DNA from: Streptomyces sp. NBC_00370
GTDB lineage: Bacteria > Actinomycetota > Actinomycetes > Streptomycetales > Streptomycetaceae
DNA length: 64,000 nt
Assembly: GCF_036084755.1 (NCBI RefSeq)
Contig: NZ_CP107968.1
Coordinates: forward strand, 2,672,501 to 2,736,500
Direction: 5' to 3'
In this document: piece after piece, positions 40,981 to 49,404 of the stretch
Layout of the letters: every line of letters begins with the position of its first letter
How positions within the stretch are numbered: position 1 is the first letter of the stretch
The notes under the pieces: model-generated
Seen by the model: the letters and a program-made list of their open reading frames with translations, nothing else
The model's database searches: none
What the model was told of the DNA's origin: nothing
Translations under genes and position numbers: made by a program

Positions 40981-43440
40981 TCAGAAGCGGGTCTCCGGCC
41001 GGACGTCGTACGCCCGGTCGAGCAGCTCGCCGCGCTCCTCGACGGTCACGGCCTGGTCGGCGAGCTTCCGCAGTGACTGGTAGAGCAGCCCGGCCAGGGC
41101 GGGCCGGGTCACGGCACCCTCGAACAGCTCACCTTCCGGGAGCCCTTCGGCCCCCCAGGGGTGCTCGCTGTCGGCCGCTCCCGCCAGCACGTTCTCCCGG
41201 ATCTCGGTGACCAGCCGGTCCCTGGCCCCGACGTCGTCCAGCCGGAGCTGCCCCAGCCGGGCGTTGACCTGGGCCAGCTGCGCCGCGGTCGGAGCCGTAC
41301 CTCCGAGCCGGCCGGCGAGTACCCGTATCGCGGCGATCCGGGCGGCGTCGAAGTGCCGCGAGGTGGTGGGGATCGCGTCGAGCACCTTGACGGCGCCCGC
41401 GCGGTCGCCACGGCGCAGATGCACCCTGGCCATGCCGAAGGCCGCGCTGCCGCGCGTTCTGTCCCGCTGCCAGACGGCGTCGTAGTACTCGACGGTCTGG
41501 GTCCCCTTCGGGTCGGGGATCCGCACCACCTCCGGGTCGGTGACCGGCGTGCCGGGAGGCGTCGCGGCGGCGGCCTGCTCGGCGAGTGCCCGCTCGGCCA
41601 GGGCGTGCACGGTGAGCGCCTCGGCGCAGTAGCCGAGGGCCAGTTTCGGCGCCCATTCGCCCGGCAGGGTGTCGTAGGTGGCCATGAACATCTCCTGGGC
41701 CGCCTTGAGGTCGGGCTCGTCCCCCGCCAGCGCGAGCAGCCCCCGGTGCCAGGCCAGCCGCCAGTCGTACCCCGCCGTGTCGGGGTCCAGCAGTTCGGTG
41801 GCCCTGGCCAGCCAGTTCGCGGCCTCGGTCCGCCGCGGGGCCGCGCCGTCCTCCGGTTTCGGCTCGCCGCTGTCCTCCAGATAGGCGCGGCACAGCCACA
41901 GGGCGACCTCGACGGTGTCCAGCGCGCGGTCGCCCTTCGCCCGCTCGGCGATCCGGTCGGGGCTGTCGGCGGCGAGTCCGTCGATCAGCACGGCCGACGG
42001 GTCCTGCGGGTCGGGGACGGGGAGGGGCAGCCCCGATGCCGCCTCGCGGGGGCCGGGCGGCGCGATGTCCAGATCCTGCGGCGGGCCGGTGCGGGCCGAC
42101 CAGTGCGCCAGCGTGGGAATGCTGCCCAGGCCGGGTCCGATGAGTTCGGCGACGGGCTCGAAGCGGGTCGACCGCTCCGGGTACTGCTCGTGTTTGCTCA
42201 GGGACCGGTACTCCCGCAGCACCTCCCAGAGCTGCCGGGACATCTGCGCGGCCGAGGTGAAGCGCGCCGCCGGCTCCTGGTGCGTGGCGCGCGCGACCAG
42301 GCGCGTGAAGGACTGGGCGGCCAGCCCCTTCGCCGGGGCGGCGCGCGTCGCCAGCGCCTGGAGGGTCCTGCCGACGGTGTACAGATCGGTGTCGACGTGG
42401 AAGCCCCGGCTTTCCCGCTCCCTCCTGGGCGGCGCGTACTCCCTGGTGTAGACGGGATCTGATGTCTGGTCACCGATGGGGCGTACGGCGCCCAGGTCGA
42501 TGACCTTGATCTCGTGGCCGTACTGGATGACGTTCTCGGGCTTCATGTCGCAGTACAGGAGACCCTGGTCGTGCAGATACTCCAGCGCGCTGAGGATCTT
42601 GCAGCCGTAGGTGAGGACATGGTCGAGCCCGAACGGCTTGCCGAAAAGCCCTTCCAGCTCCTCGTCGGAGGCGAACAGGTAACTGTCCAGCGGCCGTCCG
42701 CCGATGTACTCCATGACGATGTACCCGGTCGGCTCCTCCTCGCCCGGCACCTCGTGTTCGATGTGGGAGAAGATCGCGACGATGTCCGGGTGGTGCAGGG
42801 TGGTGAGCGACCGGCGCTCCTCGACCGCGTTGCGGCGGGCGGCGGCGTCATGGGTGTTGATGAGGCCCTTCAGGACGACGTACTTGTCCTTCAGCCGGGT
42901 GTCCTCGGCGAGATACACCTGGCCGAGGCCGCCGGCCGCGAGATAGCCCACGACCCGGTAGTGGCCGCCGATCTCGTCGCCGGGCGACAGTTGGGGCTTG
43001 AAGGAGTACGGCGACCCGCACTCGGGGCAGAACCCGTGGTCGGGCGCGGGCCGGCCGGCGTGACCGACGCCGATGGTGCCGGTGCAGCCGTCGACACCGC
43101 ACCGCCGGCTGCCGGTCGGTGCGTGTGCGGTGGTACTGACGACGTCGGCGGGCCTGGGCTTGGGGATGTCGGGCAGCAACACCACGCCGTCGACGTCGAG
43201 TTCGTCGGCGGGCGGGTTCGCGGACGGTGCGTCAGGCCGTTGCTGCTCCTGCTGCTCCCGACCGGGCCGGCGCTGCCCCGGCAGGTTGTTGTGACGGGGG
43301 CCCGGCCGCGGGGCGGCGACGGTGGGGCTGCCGTCCGGGGCCTTCTCGTCGCAGGTGTCGCAGAACCCGGTGACCATGACGTGCCCCGGGCAGCCGGGCC
43401 GGGGACAGCCCGTTCTCGTGGTGTCGGAGGCGGGTGTCAT
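40981..43440 (-). CDS. pknG: PknG-type serine/threonine protein kinase
   Basis: The 819-residue protein follows the PknG plan. A disordered N-terminus carries an extra Cys cluster (C12, C17, C27, C30). A rubredoxin-like ribbon follows (C114, C119, C138, C141, ending PECGSPYSFKPQLSPGD). The kinase domain (about 160-430) has the Gly loop AAGGLGQVYL, Lys191 (VVLKG), a non-RD catalytic loop YCDMKPENV (Asp298) and DLG (Asp315). A helical TPR-like C-terminus makes up the remainder. No TM segment is present. In mycobacteria PknG senses amino acids via GlnH/GlnX and phosphorylates GarA. Its ATG overlaps the protease gene stop by 4 bases. Confidence 0.93.
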   Translation of the reverse strand: MTPASDTTRTGCPRPGCPGHVMVTGFCDTCDEKAPDGSPTVAAPRPGPRHNNLPGQRRPGREQQEQQRPDAPSANPPADELDVDGVVLLPDIPKPRPADVVSTTAHAPTGSRRCGVDGCTGTIGVGHAGRPAPDHGFCPECGSPYSFKPQLSPGDEIGGHYRVVGYLAAGGLGQVYLAEDTRLKDKYVVLKGLINTHDAAARRNAVEERRSLTTLHHPDIVAIFSHIEHEVPGEEEPTGYIVMEYIGGRPLDSYLFASDEELEGLFGKPFGLDHVLTYGCKILSALEYLHDQGLLYCDMKPENVIQYGHEIKVIDLGAVRPIGDQTSDPVYTREYAPPRRERESRGFHVDTDLYTVGRTLQALATRAAPAKGLAAQSFTRLVARATHQEPAARFTSAAQMSRQLWEVLREYRSLSKHEQYPERSTRFEPVAELIGPGLGSIPTLAHWSARTGPPQDLDIAPPGPREAASGLPLPVPDPQDPSAVLIDGLAADSPDRIAERAKGDRALDTVEVALWLCRAYLEDSGEPKPEDGAAPRRTEAANWLARATELLDPDTAGYDWRLAWHRGLLALAGDEPDLKAAQEMFMATYDTLPGEWAPKLALGYCAEALTVHALAERALAEQAAAATPPGTPVTDPEVVRIPDPKGTQTVEYYDAVWQRDRTRGSAAFGMARVHLRRGDRAGAVKVLDAIPTTSRHFDAARIAAIRVLAGRLGGTAPTAAQLAQVNARLGQLRLDDVGARDRLVTEIRENVLAGAADSEHPWGAEGLPEGELFEGAVTRPALAGLLYQSLRKLADQAVTVEERGELLDRAYDVRPETRF

Positions 43441-45131
43441 CGTGGCGGCTCACCTTCCTGCGCCGGGCTCGCGTCCGGCTCCTCGACGGAGCGGATGTAG
43501 TGGAGCACCGCGGCCTCGGCGGCCGGTACGTCGCACGGCCTGGCCTGCAGCAGTTGGTGTGCGGCGAGGTAGCGGTCGGCCATGTCCAGGTCCTCGTGGT
43601 CGGCCTCCGCCTGGTAGAGGTCGCCGTAGGCGGCGAGTCGGCCGCGTAACTCGTCGCGCCGTGCGACGAGTTCGTCGTGCGTGCCGATGGCGGACCGTAT
43701 CCGGTCGGCGGACCGGGCCGCGCTCTCGCCGAACACCCCGAGGTCGTGGTTCTGGCCGAGCCCCGCGACGAAACCGTGCGTCCCTGCCAACTCCTGCTGT
43801 ATGGCGTACGCCCGCACCAGGGCGCTCAGCGCGCGCTTCGCCGTGTCGGAGTGCACGGCCGCCATCCGCTGCCGTAACGCGGACGCCAGCGGTCCGGTGA
43901 TCTCGTCCAACAGCGCTACGAGCGCGTCGTGTTGCCGCTGGGTCGGCTCGATCACCAGTTCGGACTGGGCGCGTCTGAAGTGTGCGCCGGCTTCACCGAA
44001 CACCAGCAGCAACCTGCTGCCCCGGGTCCTGAGCAGCGCCAGCAGATCGAGTAACCGGTCCGGTTCCGCGGCCTTGTCGACGCCCACCACGACGAGGGTG
44101 AGGGTGGCTTTCGCCGCGCGGATCCGGTCGATCGCGGGGGCGTCGGGCGGTTTCCACAGCCCCAGCCGGTTGGCGATCAGATCGGCCGCTTCGGCCGCCG
44201 TCAGCCCGTCGGCGACCACGGCGAGGTCATGGCCACCGGCCGACGGCACCGTCCCGGGCGGGTCGAGCGAGGCGCGCCGGGTGGAGGCCCAGGTGCGTAA
44301 CTCCCGGTCGGCCAGGGTGATCGCGCGGCGCAGCGTCGCGGCCCGCGCGGAGTCACCGTCCGGCACCAGACTGATCTTCACCTGCCGGCCGTCGTCCCTG
44401 AACCACGTGGCGAGCCGCTCCGCGAACAAGGTGTCGAGCAGGGCCTCGTCGGCGTCGGAAGCGCCGGAACGCAGTCGCACGTCGACCGCTTCCAGCCCTG
44501 TGGTCCAGTCGGCGACGTCTTCGAGATGCTGGACGATGGTCTCGGCTGGGCTCATGAAGGTGAACCCGCTGCCGTGCCTGGCCTCGGACTTGCTCAGCAC
44601 CATCCCGACGACTTCGCCGGTCTCGGTGTCCACCACACCGCCGCCGCTGAATCCGGGGCTCGCCAACAACCCCGGGCCCAGCGGCGTCAATTGGACCTGC
44701 CCGTCGCGTCCGCAGCCGCCGAGGACGGTGGCGGGCAGCCAGATGCCGCCGTTGTGCGCCTCGGGGAAGCCGTACATCCGCACGGGCCTGCCGGGGGACG
44801 AGAGCCGGTGGAGCTGGACTGCCTCGTCGGCGGGGCGCGGGGTGTCCAGGCTCAACAACGCGACGTCGCCGATCGGATCGAGGTCGGCGTCCAGCTCTTC
44901 CGGCTTGTACATGCCGTCGATCACATGCGCCGTGACCGACGGGACGTCGACTCCCTCGGCCCCGACGAACTCCGCTGTGACCGGCTCGCCTTCACGGACC
45001 ACATGGGCGCAGGTGAGCACACGGTCAGGGCTCAGCAGGATCCCGCTGCCGACGATCTCCCCGTCGCTCCGCCGAATCCGGGCCGCCCAACGAGGCGTAC
45101 CCATCGTAGGTTTCGACACCGATTCCCCCAT
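43437..45131 (-). CDS. Cytoplasmic trypsin-like protease fused to a large uncharacterised C-terminal region
   Basis: The 564-residue protein has an N-terminal trypsin-fold domain (about 1-205) with an intact triad: His43 (LTCAHVV), Asp89 (IGDVALLSL) and Ser162 (SPGFSGGGVVD). It lacks a signal peptide, so it works inside the cell. Residues about 210-370 form an alpha/beta region (VKISLVPDGDSARAATLRRA, TLTLVVVGVDKAAEPDRLLD), and the rest is helical and charged. Such protease-headed fusions occur in predicted actinobacterial conflict systems. It is first in the leftward operon and divergent from the trypco2-like gene. Neither substrate nor activation trigger is evident. Confidence 0.85.
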   Translation of the reverse strand: MGESVSKPTMGTPRWAARIRRSDGEIVGSGILLSPDRVLTCAHVVREGEPVTAEFVGAEGVDVPSVTAHVIDGMYKPEELDADLDPIGDVALLSLDTPRPADEAVQLHRLSSPGRPVRMYGFPEAHNGGIWLPATVLGGCGRDGQVQLTPLGPGLLASPGFSGGGVVDTETGEVVGMVLSKSEARHGSGFTFMSPAETIVQHLEDVADWTTGLEAVDVRLRSGASDADEALLDTLFAERLATWFRDDGRQVKISLVPDGDSARAATLRRAITLADRELRTWASTRRASLDPPGTVPSAGGHDLAVVADGLTAAEAADLIANRLGLWKPPDAPAIDRIRAAKATLTLVVVGVDKAAEPDRLLDLLALLRTRGSRLLLVFGEAGAHFRRAQSELVIEPTQRQHDALVALLDEITGPLASALRQRMAAVHSDTAKRALSALVRAYAIQQELAGTHGFVAGLGQNHDLGVFGESAARSADRIRSAIGTHDELVARRDELRGRLAAYGDLYQAEADHEDLDMADRYLAAHQLLQARPCDVPAAEAAVLHYIRSVEEPDASPAQEGEPPR

Positions 45132-45258
45132 CGGTCGTCATGCCCGGACATCATACGCTTGCGCCTTGGCCGTGTCCCTGACTCCGCTGCCATACTCGGA
45201 GGCCGCGAACGAATGGCCGACACTCGTCGCGACGGGGTGGGTGACGGGGAGGAGCGGA

Positions 45259-45558
45259 ATGGCGAGCGAGCCTGATTTCGTAGGACTGGCCGAGGTGGTC
45301 CGGCAGGTACGGAGCGAACTGGAGCGGGCGCGGGACGAGGGCGACACGCATCCCCTGGGCTTCAACGTGGAGCGCGTCAGCCTGGAGTTCACCGTGCAGG
45401 TCCACCGCACCGGCACCGGCAAAGGCGGCCTGCGGATCGGTGTGGTGACCGCCGAACTCGGCGCGAGCCTCGACCGCGGGACCACGCACCGCGTCCAGGT
45501 GGATCTCCAGCCGGAGTGGGAGGACGGCCGGACGAAGATCAGCCGTCAGCCCCGATAG
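45259..45558 (+). CDS. Trypsin-co-occurring domain protein (trypco2-like)
   Basis: The 99-residue protein consists of an N-terminal helix (GLAEVVRQVRSELERARDEG) and a beta-sheet part (RVSLEFTVQVHRTGTGKGGL, VQVDLQPEW). This matches the small trypco2 domain, named for co-occurrence with trypsin-like proteases in predicted conflict loci. It is divergent from exactly such a protease gene, 127 bases away, which supports the call. GGGGAGGA precedes the ATG. Its molecular role is unknown; it may be an adaptor or inhibitor of the protease fusion. Confidence 0.8.
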   Translation: MASEPDFVGLAEVVRQVRSELERARDEGDTHPLGFNVERVSLEFTVQVHRTGTGKGGLRIGVVTAELGASLDRGTTHRVQVDLQPEWEDGRTKISRQPR

Positions 45559-45581
45559 CCGCTCTGCTAGCTTCGGGAGCT

Positions 45582-46298
45582 ATGCCGAGCATGGACTCCC
45601 AGGAACTGCGACGCCGGTTCGCGGCGTTGACCACCGCCCACCTCACGGATGCCTGCATCCGCGCCCAGGTCCCCGTCCGCTGTGCCCCTTCGGCACTCCA
45701 GGCCGTCGTCCCGGGCACCCGCGTCGCGGGACGGGCCCTGCCCGCCCGGCACGTCGGCAGCGTCGACGTCTTCCTGGAGGCGTTCGAGGACGCGGAGCCG
45801 GGTGACGTCCTGGTGGTCGACAACGGCGGGCGCACCGACGAGGCCTGCGTGGGCGACCTGGTGGCGCTGGAGGCCGAGACCGCCGGCGTGTCCGGCATCG
45901 TCATCTGGGGCCTCCACCGCGACACCGCCGACATCCGGACGATCGGCCTGCCGGTGTTCAGTACGGGGTCGCTCTCGACGGGCCCCCAGCGCATCGAGGC
46001 GCAGCCGGAGAACGCGCTGGAGTCGGCGGTCGTCGGCGACTGGACGGTGACCCGCGCCGACCTGGCCTTCGGCGACGAGGACGGGGTCGTCTTCGTACCG
46101 TCCTCGAACGCGGCCGACGTCCTCGACCTGGCGGAGACGATCCGCGACACCGAACGGCGGCAGGCGGAGCGGATCCGCTCCGGTGTCTCCCTGCGCGCCC
46201 AGGTGCGGTTCGACAGGTACCTGGCCGCCCGGCGCGAGAACCCGTCGCTGACGTTCCGCGAGCATCTGCGCGCGGTCGGCGGGGCGATCGAGGAATAG
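45582..46298 (+). CDS. RraA family protein (HMG/oxaloacetate aldolase-like)
   Basis: The 238-residue protein has the RraA fold with the family signature: GDVLVVDNGGRTDEACVGDL, followed by the metal/substrate motif IVIWGLHRDTADI (G-x-x-R-D). Related proteins are 4-hydroxy-4-methyl-2-oxoglutarate aldolases or oxaloacetate decarboxylases; RNase E inhibition is specific to some proteobacterial members. The first ATG (45582) is 2 bases after GGGAG; the ATG at 45591 is better spaced and may be the true start. A small gene follows after 2 bases. Confidence 0.88.
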   Translation: MPSMDSQELRRRFAALTTAHLTDACIRAQVPVRCAPSALQAVVPGTRVAGRALPARHVGSVDVFLEAFEDAEPGDVLVVDNGGRTDEACVGDLVALEAETAGVSGIVIWGLHRDTADIRTIGLPVFSTGSLSTGPQRIEAQPENALESAVVGDWTVTRADLAFGDEDGVVFVPSSNAADVLDLAETIRDTERRQAERIRSGVSLRAQVRFDRYLAARRENPSLTFREHLRAVGGAIEE

Positions 46299-46300
46299 CC

Positions 46301-46699
46301 GTGCCGACCGGAGGTACGCCGGCGCTGCGGGCGATCGAGTGGGACGGGACGTCCTGGGACGACCCGTCCGAGGACCAACTGCACGACCTGCTGGCCGACA
46401 TGAGCCTCACCTGGAGGTTCGTCGTCGTCGAACGGCTCGGCCCGGAACCTCCCGGTCAGCACTACATGCAGGTCTACCTCAACGACGACCTGAGCTACCA
46501 GGTCGAGTACCGCGAAGACGGCCCTGACCGCCACTTCCAGGCTCACGTGCCGGCCGGCCAGGGCCCGTTCTCCGTGGAACCGGTGGCCAAGCTGCTGCAG
46601 GACTGGGCCTTCGCCCGCCCGGGCTGGCGCGAGGCGCTGCCGTGGACGCCGTTGACTCTGCCACCACCTCAGAAGCCCGCACGGAGCGAGCCGAGCTGA
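46301..46699 (+). CDS. Small protein of unknown family, Imm1-like features
   Basis: The 132-residue protein has no signal peptide. Its alternating strands end in a block (HYMQVYLNDDLSYQVEYRED, GPDRHFQAHV) that recalls the Imm1 immunity family, whose members have an EYRxGxxDRHF-like region and a terminal AxxYLxGxxxW helix (here AKLLQDWAFARPGW). No toxin gene is adjacent, so an immunity role is a weak inference. It follows the RraA-like gene with only 2 bases between and starts with GTG, so it is probably cotranscribed. Confidence 0.7.
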   Translation: MPTGGTPALRAIEWDGTSWDDPSEDQLHDLLADMSLTWRFVVVERLGPEPPGQHYMQVYLNDDLSYQVEYREDGPDRHFQAHVPAGQGPFSVEPVAKLLQDWAFARPGWREALPWTPLTLPPPQKPARSEPS

Positions 46700-46931
46700 A
46701 CCTGACGGGCGGGCCCACGGTCCTGAGCCAAGCAGGCCGGCGGTCACCCGGCGCCACGATTGGCCCATCCGGCCGTACACGTATCCGATGGCCCGTCACC
46801 CCGTGACCGGTGGTCATTGGGGCGGGCGGGGGGCGGGCGTGGCCGTTGCGGCGTGTCGTGCGGGGAGGGCACCCGGGCAGGGTGCACGCTTGTCGTGCAG
46901 GTCGAAACGATCCTGCTGACAAGCGTCCCGG

Positions 46932-47005
46932 TGGGGCGGGTGGGACTCGAACCCACGGCCGACGGATTATGAGTCCGCTGCTCTAACCGGCTGAGCTACC
47001 GCCCC
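46932..47005 (-). tRNA. tRNA-Met (CAT anticodon)
   Basis: The minus strand folds as a 74-base tRNA. The acceptor GGGGCGG pairs with CCGCCCC, the D-arm is GCTCAGCCGGTTAGAGC, the anticodon loop CTCATAA carries CAT, and the T-arm GTGGGTTCGAGTCCCAC is perfect. No CCA is encoded. The CAT anticodon also occurs in tRNA-Ile read with lysidine and in the initiator; acceptor pairing at position 1-72 excludes the initiator. The 46700-46931 gap downstream shows no other feature except G-rich runs. Confidence 0.92.
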
Positions 47006-47137
47006 TAACGGCGCGTCGCGCACATTTGTGCGCGCCGTCTGCCGCAGCATAGCCGCTCATACGATCTCCTGCCTCGGATGGTCGGCATCGCTGACCTTGA
47101 GGACTGTCCTTCGCGCCGCCCGGTTCCAGGGCACACG

Positions 47138-47159
47138 AAAAAGGACCCCGAAGGGTCCT
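47138..47159 (-). terminator. Intrinsic terminator of the tRNA-Asn pair
   Basis: Reading leftward, AGGACCC-TTCG-GGGTCCT is a stable tetraloop hairpin followed by a TTTTT run. It lies 12 bases beyond the end of the second tRNA-Asn gene and before tRNA-Met, which must therefore have its own promoter. Confidence 0.9.
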
Positions 47160-47170
47160 CTTCGTTGCTG

Positions 47171-47243
47171 CTCCCCCGGCTGGACTCGAACCAGCAACCC
47201 TCCGGTTAACAGCCGAATGCTCTGCCAATTGAGCTACAGGGGA
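47171..47243 (-). tRNA. tRNA-Asn (GTT anticodon), copy 2
   Basis: The minus strand gives a 73-base cloverleaf. The acceptor TCCCCTG pairs with CGGGGGA (one G-T), the D-arm is GCTCAATTGGCAGAGC, the anticodon loop CTGTTAA carries GTT, and the T-arm is GCTGGTTCGAGTCCAGC. No CCA is encoded. It lies 5 bases downstream of a near-identical copy and shares a terminator with it. Confidence 0.95.
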
Positions 47244-47248
47244 TCGCG

Positions 47249-47321
47249 CTCCCCCGACTGGACTCGAACCAGTAACCTGCCGGTTAACAGCCGGCTGCTC
47301 TGCCAATTGAGCTACAGGGGA
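47249..47321 (-). tRNA. tRNA-Asn (GTT anticodon), copy 1
   Basis: This 73-base cloverleaf on the minus strand has the same acceptor, D-arm and GTT anticodon as the copy at 47171-47243. It differs in compensating stem changes: the anticodon stem has GCCGG for TTCGG, and the T-stem has ACTGG...CCAGT for GCTGG...CCAGC. It is the promoter-proximal member of the pair. Confidence 0.95.
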
Positions 47322-47519
47322 TTGCTGCGTCTGCACCGAACGTACCTACCCCGGGTCTCCCGGGCGGCGCGCGTTCGCTGCGACACATACATTAGCGCAA
47401 GCAGGGGGGTGCTCCGCCAATCGGTATCGTCCCGGGTCACGTCGGGTGATCCTGGTCCGTATCGGGGTAGGCGCAGAGCACACGGCCCAACGCTTCGACG
47501 CTAGGTAAGGATGGCAGCC

Positions 47520-47834
47520 ATGCGGTACCGCCTCACGTTCATCGCGGGGCTGGCTTTCGGTTACGTTCTCGGAACGCGAGCCGGACGCGAGCGCTACGAG
47601 AAGCTGAAGAAATCGGCCCGGCAGGTGTCGCAGAACCCCGCGGTGCGCAACGCCGCAGAGTCGGCGGCACAGACCGGCCGGGAGTTCGCCGGCAAGGCGT
47701 ATCACTCGGTCAGCGACAAGGTGGGAGACAAGGTCGGGGACAGGGTGCCGGCCTCGGTGGCCCAGCGGGTGCGCTCGCTGCGTGACCGCAGCCACAGCAA
47801 CGGGCAGGACGACTGGGGTACCAGCGCCACCTGA
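47520..47834 (+). CDS. YtxH-like small membrane-anchored protein
   Basis: The 104-residue protein begins MRYRLTFIAGLAFGYVLGTR, an N-terminal membrane segment of YtxH type with Gly spacing, followed by AGRERYEKLKKSA and a long amphipathic helix. A short KVGDKVGDRV repeat occurs near residue 70. Such proteins are membrane-associated and stress-linked in some bacteria; the function here is unknown. The ATG at 47520 was preferred because AAGG lies at suitable distance; an ATG at 47511 would overlap it. Confidence 0.82.
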   Translation: MRYRLTFIAGLAFGYVLGTRAGRERYEKLKKSARQVSQNPAVRNAAESAAQTGREFAGKAYHSVSDKVGDKVGDRVPASVAQRVRSLRDRSHSNGQDDWGTSAT

Positions 47835-47925
47835 CCCCGAACCGCGCAGTACCAGACGTTCCTGTGCGCACCCGAGCCGTACCGGCAGCGCACGTCGCGC
47901 CGCGCGTGCGGCAGAATCGGGTGGC

Positions 47926-49404
47926 ATGGGAATAGTCGCCGGGTTGGACAGTTCGTCCGGGTCCACACGCATCGTCGTCTGCGACACGGACACGGGTGCC
48001 GTGCTGCGGCAGGGTTACGCGCCGCATCCGGTCGAGGCCAAGACCGCCGAGGTCGATCCACAGGTCTGGCTGCTGTCCCTCGGCGAGGCCGCGTCCGGCG
48101 GGCTGCTGGAGGGCGTGCAGGCCATCGGCGTCTCCGCGCAGCAGCACGGCATGGTGGCGCTGGACCGGCAGGGCAATCTCGTACGTCCCGCACTGCTCGG
48201 CAACGACAAGCGCGCCCAGGTCGCCGCGGCCGACCTCATCGACTCGCTCGGCGGCCGGCAGCCCTGGGCCGAGGCGGTCGGGGGCGTACCGCAGTCCGGG
48301 CAGATCGTCGCCAAGCTGCGCTGGATGGCCCGAAACGATCCCGAGGCCGCGCGGCGCACCGCGTTCGTGATGCAGCCGCACGACTGGCTGGTGTGGCAGC
48401 TGCTGGGCCGCCCGGCGCGCCGCACCACCGACCGGGGCGCCGCTTCCGGAACCGGTTACTGGTCCGCGCGCACCGGCTCGTACCGCCCCGAACTCGTCGA
48501 ACTGGCGCTGGGCCACCCGGCGGCGCTGCCCGAGGTGCTCGGTCCTTCGGAGGCCGCAGGGACCACCCCCGAGGGGCTGCTGATCTCGGCCGGTACGGGC
48601 GAGACGATGGCCGCCGCCTTCGGGCTGGGTGTCGGTCCTGGCGACGCGGTCGTCTCCCTCGGCGCCTCCGGTTCCGTGATGGCCGTCCATCCCGACGCGC
48701 TCTCCGACCCGTCCGGGACGATCACCTCGTTCGCCGACGCCACCGGCATGCACCTGCCGGTCGTCCACACGCTGAACGCGGTACGGGCCCTGCGCGGCAC
48801 GGCCGAACTGCTGGGCACCGAGGATCTGGCCGAACTGTCCACGCTGGCGCTCAAGTCCACGCCCGGCGCGTCGGGGCTGGTCTTCCTGCCGTATCTGGAG
48901 GGCGAGCGGACCCCGCATCTCCCGCACACCGCGGGCACCCTGACCGGGCTGCGCCGTGAGTCGATGAAGCCGGAGCATCTGGCGAGGGCCGCTTTCGAGG
49001 GCATGATCTGCTCGCTCGCCGACGCGCTGGACGTCCTGCGCAGGCGCGGCGTCGAGGTGCGGCGGGTGTTCCTGCTGGGCGCCGCCGCCGAACTGCCCGC
49101 CGTTCAGACCGTGGCACCCGCGATCTTCGGCGCGCAGGTCGTCGTACCGCAGCCCGCCGACTACGCGGCGCTCGGCGCCGCCCGGCAGGCGGCCTGGGCG
49201 CTCGGCGTCTCGCAGGGCTCGCTCGCCCCGCACACCCCGCCGGCCTGGCAGGGCGCGGCGGCGCAGGTGTTCGAGCCGGGCGAGGACGCCGCAGTCGGCG
49301 CCGCGGTGCGCCAGCAGTACGGGGCCACGCGCGACCAGATCCACCCCGGCGCGTTCGAGAACCGGCAGCAGCCGAGCGGGACCGACGGGAGCGGCACGGA
49401 GTGA
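47926..49404 (+). CDS. FGGY family carbohydrate kinase, xylulokinase-like
   Basis: The 492-residue protein has two actin-like halves. The N-terminal phosphate loop is AGLDSSSGSTRIVVCD, the substrate region is GVSAQQHGMVALD, and the C-terminal half has VVSLGASGSVMAVHP, GLVFLPYLEGERTPHLP and VFLLGAAAELPAVQ. The QQHGMV and YLEGERTP blocks favour xylulokinase. The usual GGGSKS-like adenosine motif is altered (LGAAAELPAV). It is not in a recognisable pentose operon. The final 40 residues are Gln/Pro-rich. Its stop codon falls within a 14-bp tandem repeat. Confidence 0.88.
   Translation: MGIVAGLDSSSGSTRIVVCDTDTGAVLRQGYAPHPVEAKTAEVDPQVWLLSLGEAASGGLLEGVQAIGVSAQQHGMVALDRQGNLVRPALLGNDKRAQVAAADLIDSLGGRQPWAEAVGGVPQSGQIVAKLRWMARNDPEAARRTAFVMQPHDWLVWQLLGRPARRTTDRGAASGTGYWSARTGSYRPELVELALGHPAALPEVLGPSEAAGTTPEGLLISAGTGETMAAAFGLGVGPGDAVVSLGASGSVMAVHPDALSDPSGTITSFADATGMHLPVVHTLNAVRALRGTAELLGTEDLAELSTLALKSTPGASGLVFLPYLEGERTPHLPHTAGTLTGLRRESMKPEHLARAAFEGMICSLADALDVLRRRGVEVRRVFLLGAAAELPAVQTVAPAIFGAQVVVPQPADYAALGAARQAAWALGVSQGSLAPHTPPAWQGAAAQVFEPGEDAAVGAAVRQQYGATRDQIHPGAFENRQQPSGTDGSGTE

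Noticed and set aside
46932..47005. CAT tRNA as initiator tRNA
   Set aside because: Position 1 pairs with 72, and the anticodon stem lacks three consecutive G-C pairs of the initiator type. An Ile-CAT identity cannot be excluded.
46932..47321. tRNA genes as an integration site of a mobile element
   Set aside because: No integrase gene, tRNA 3'-end duplication or atypical island is seen on either side.
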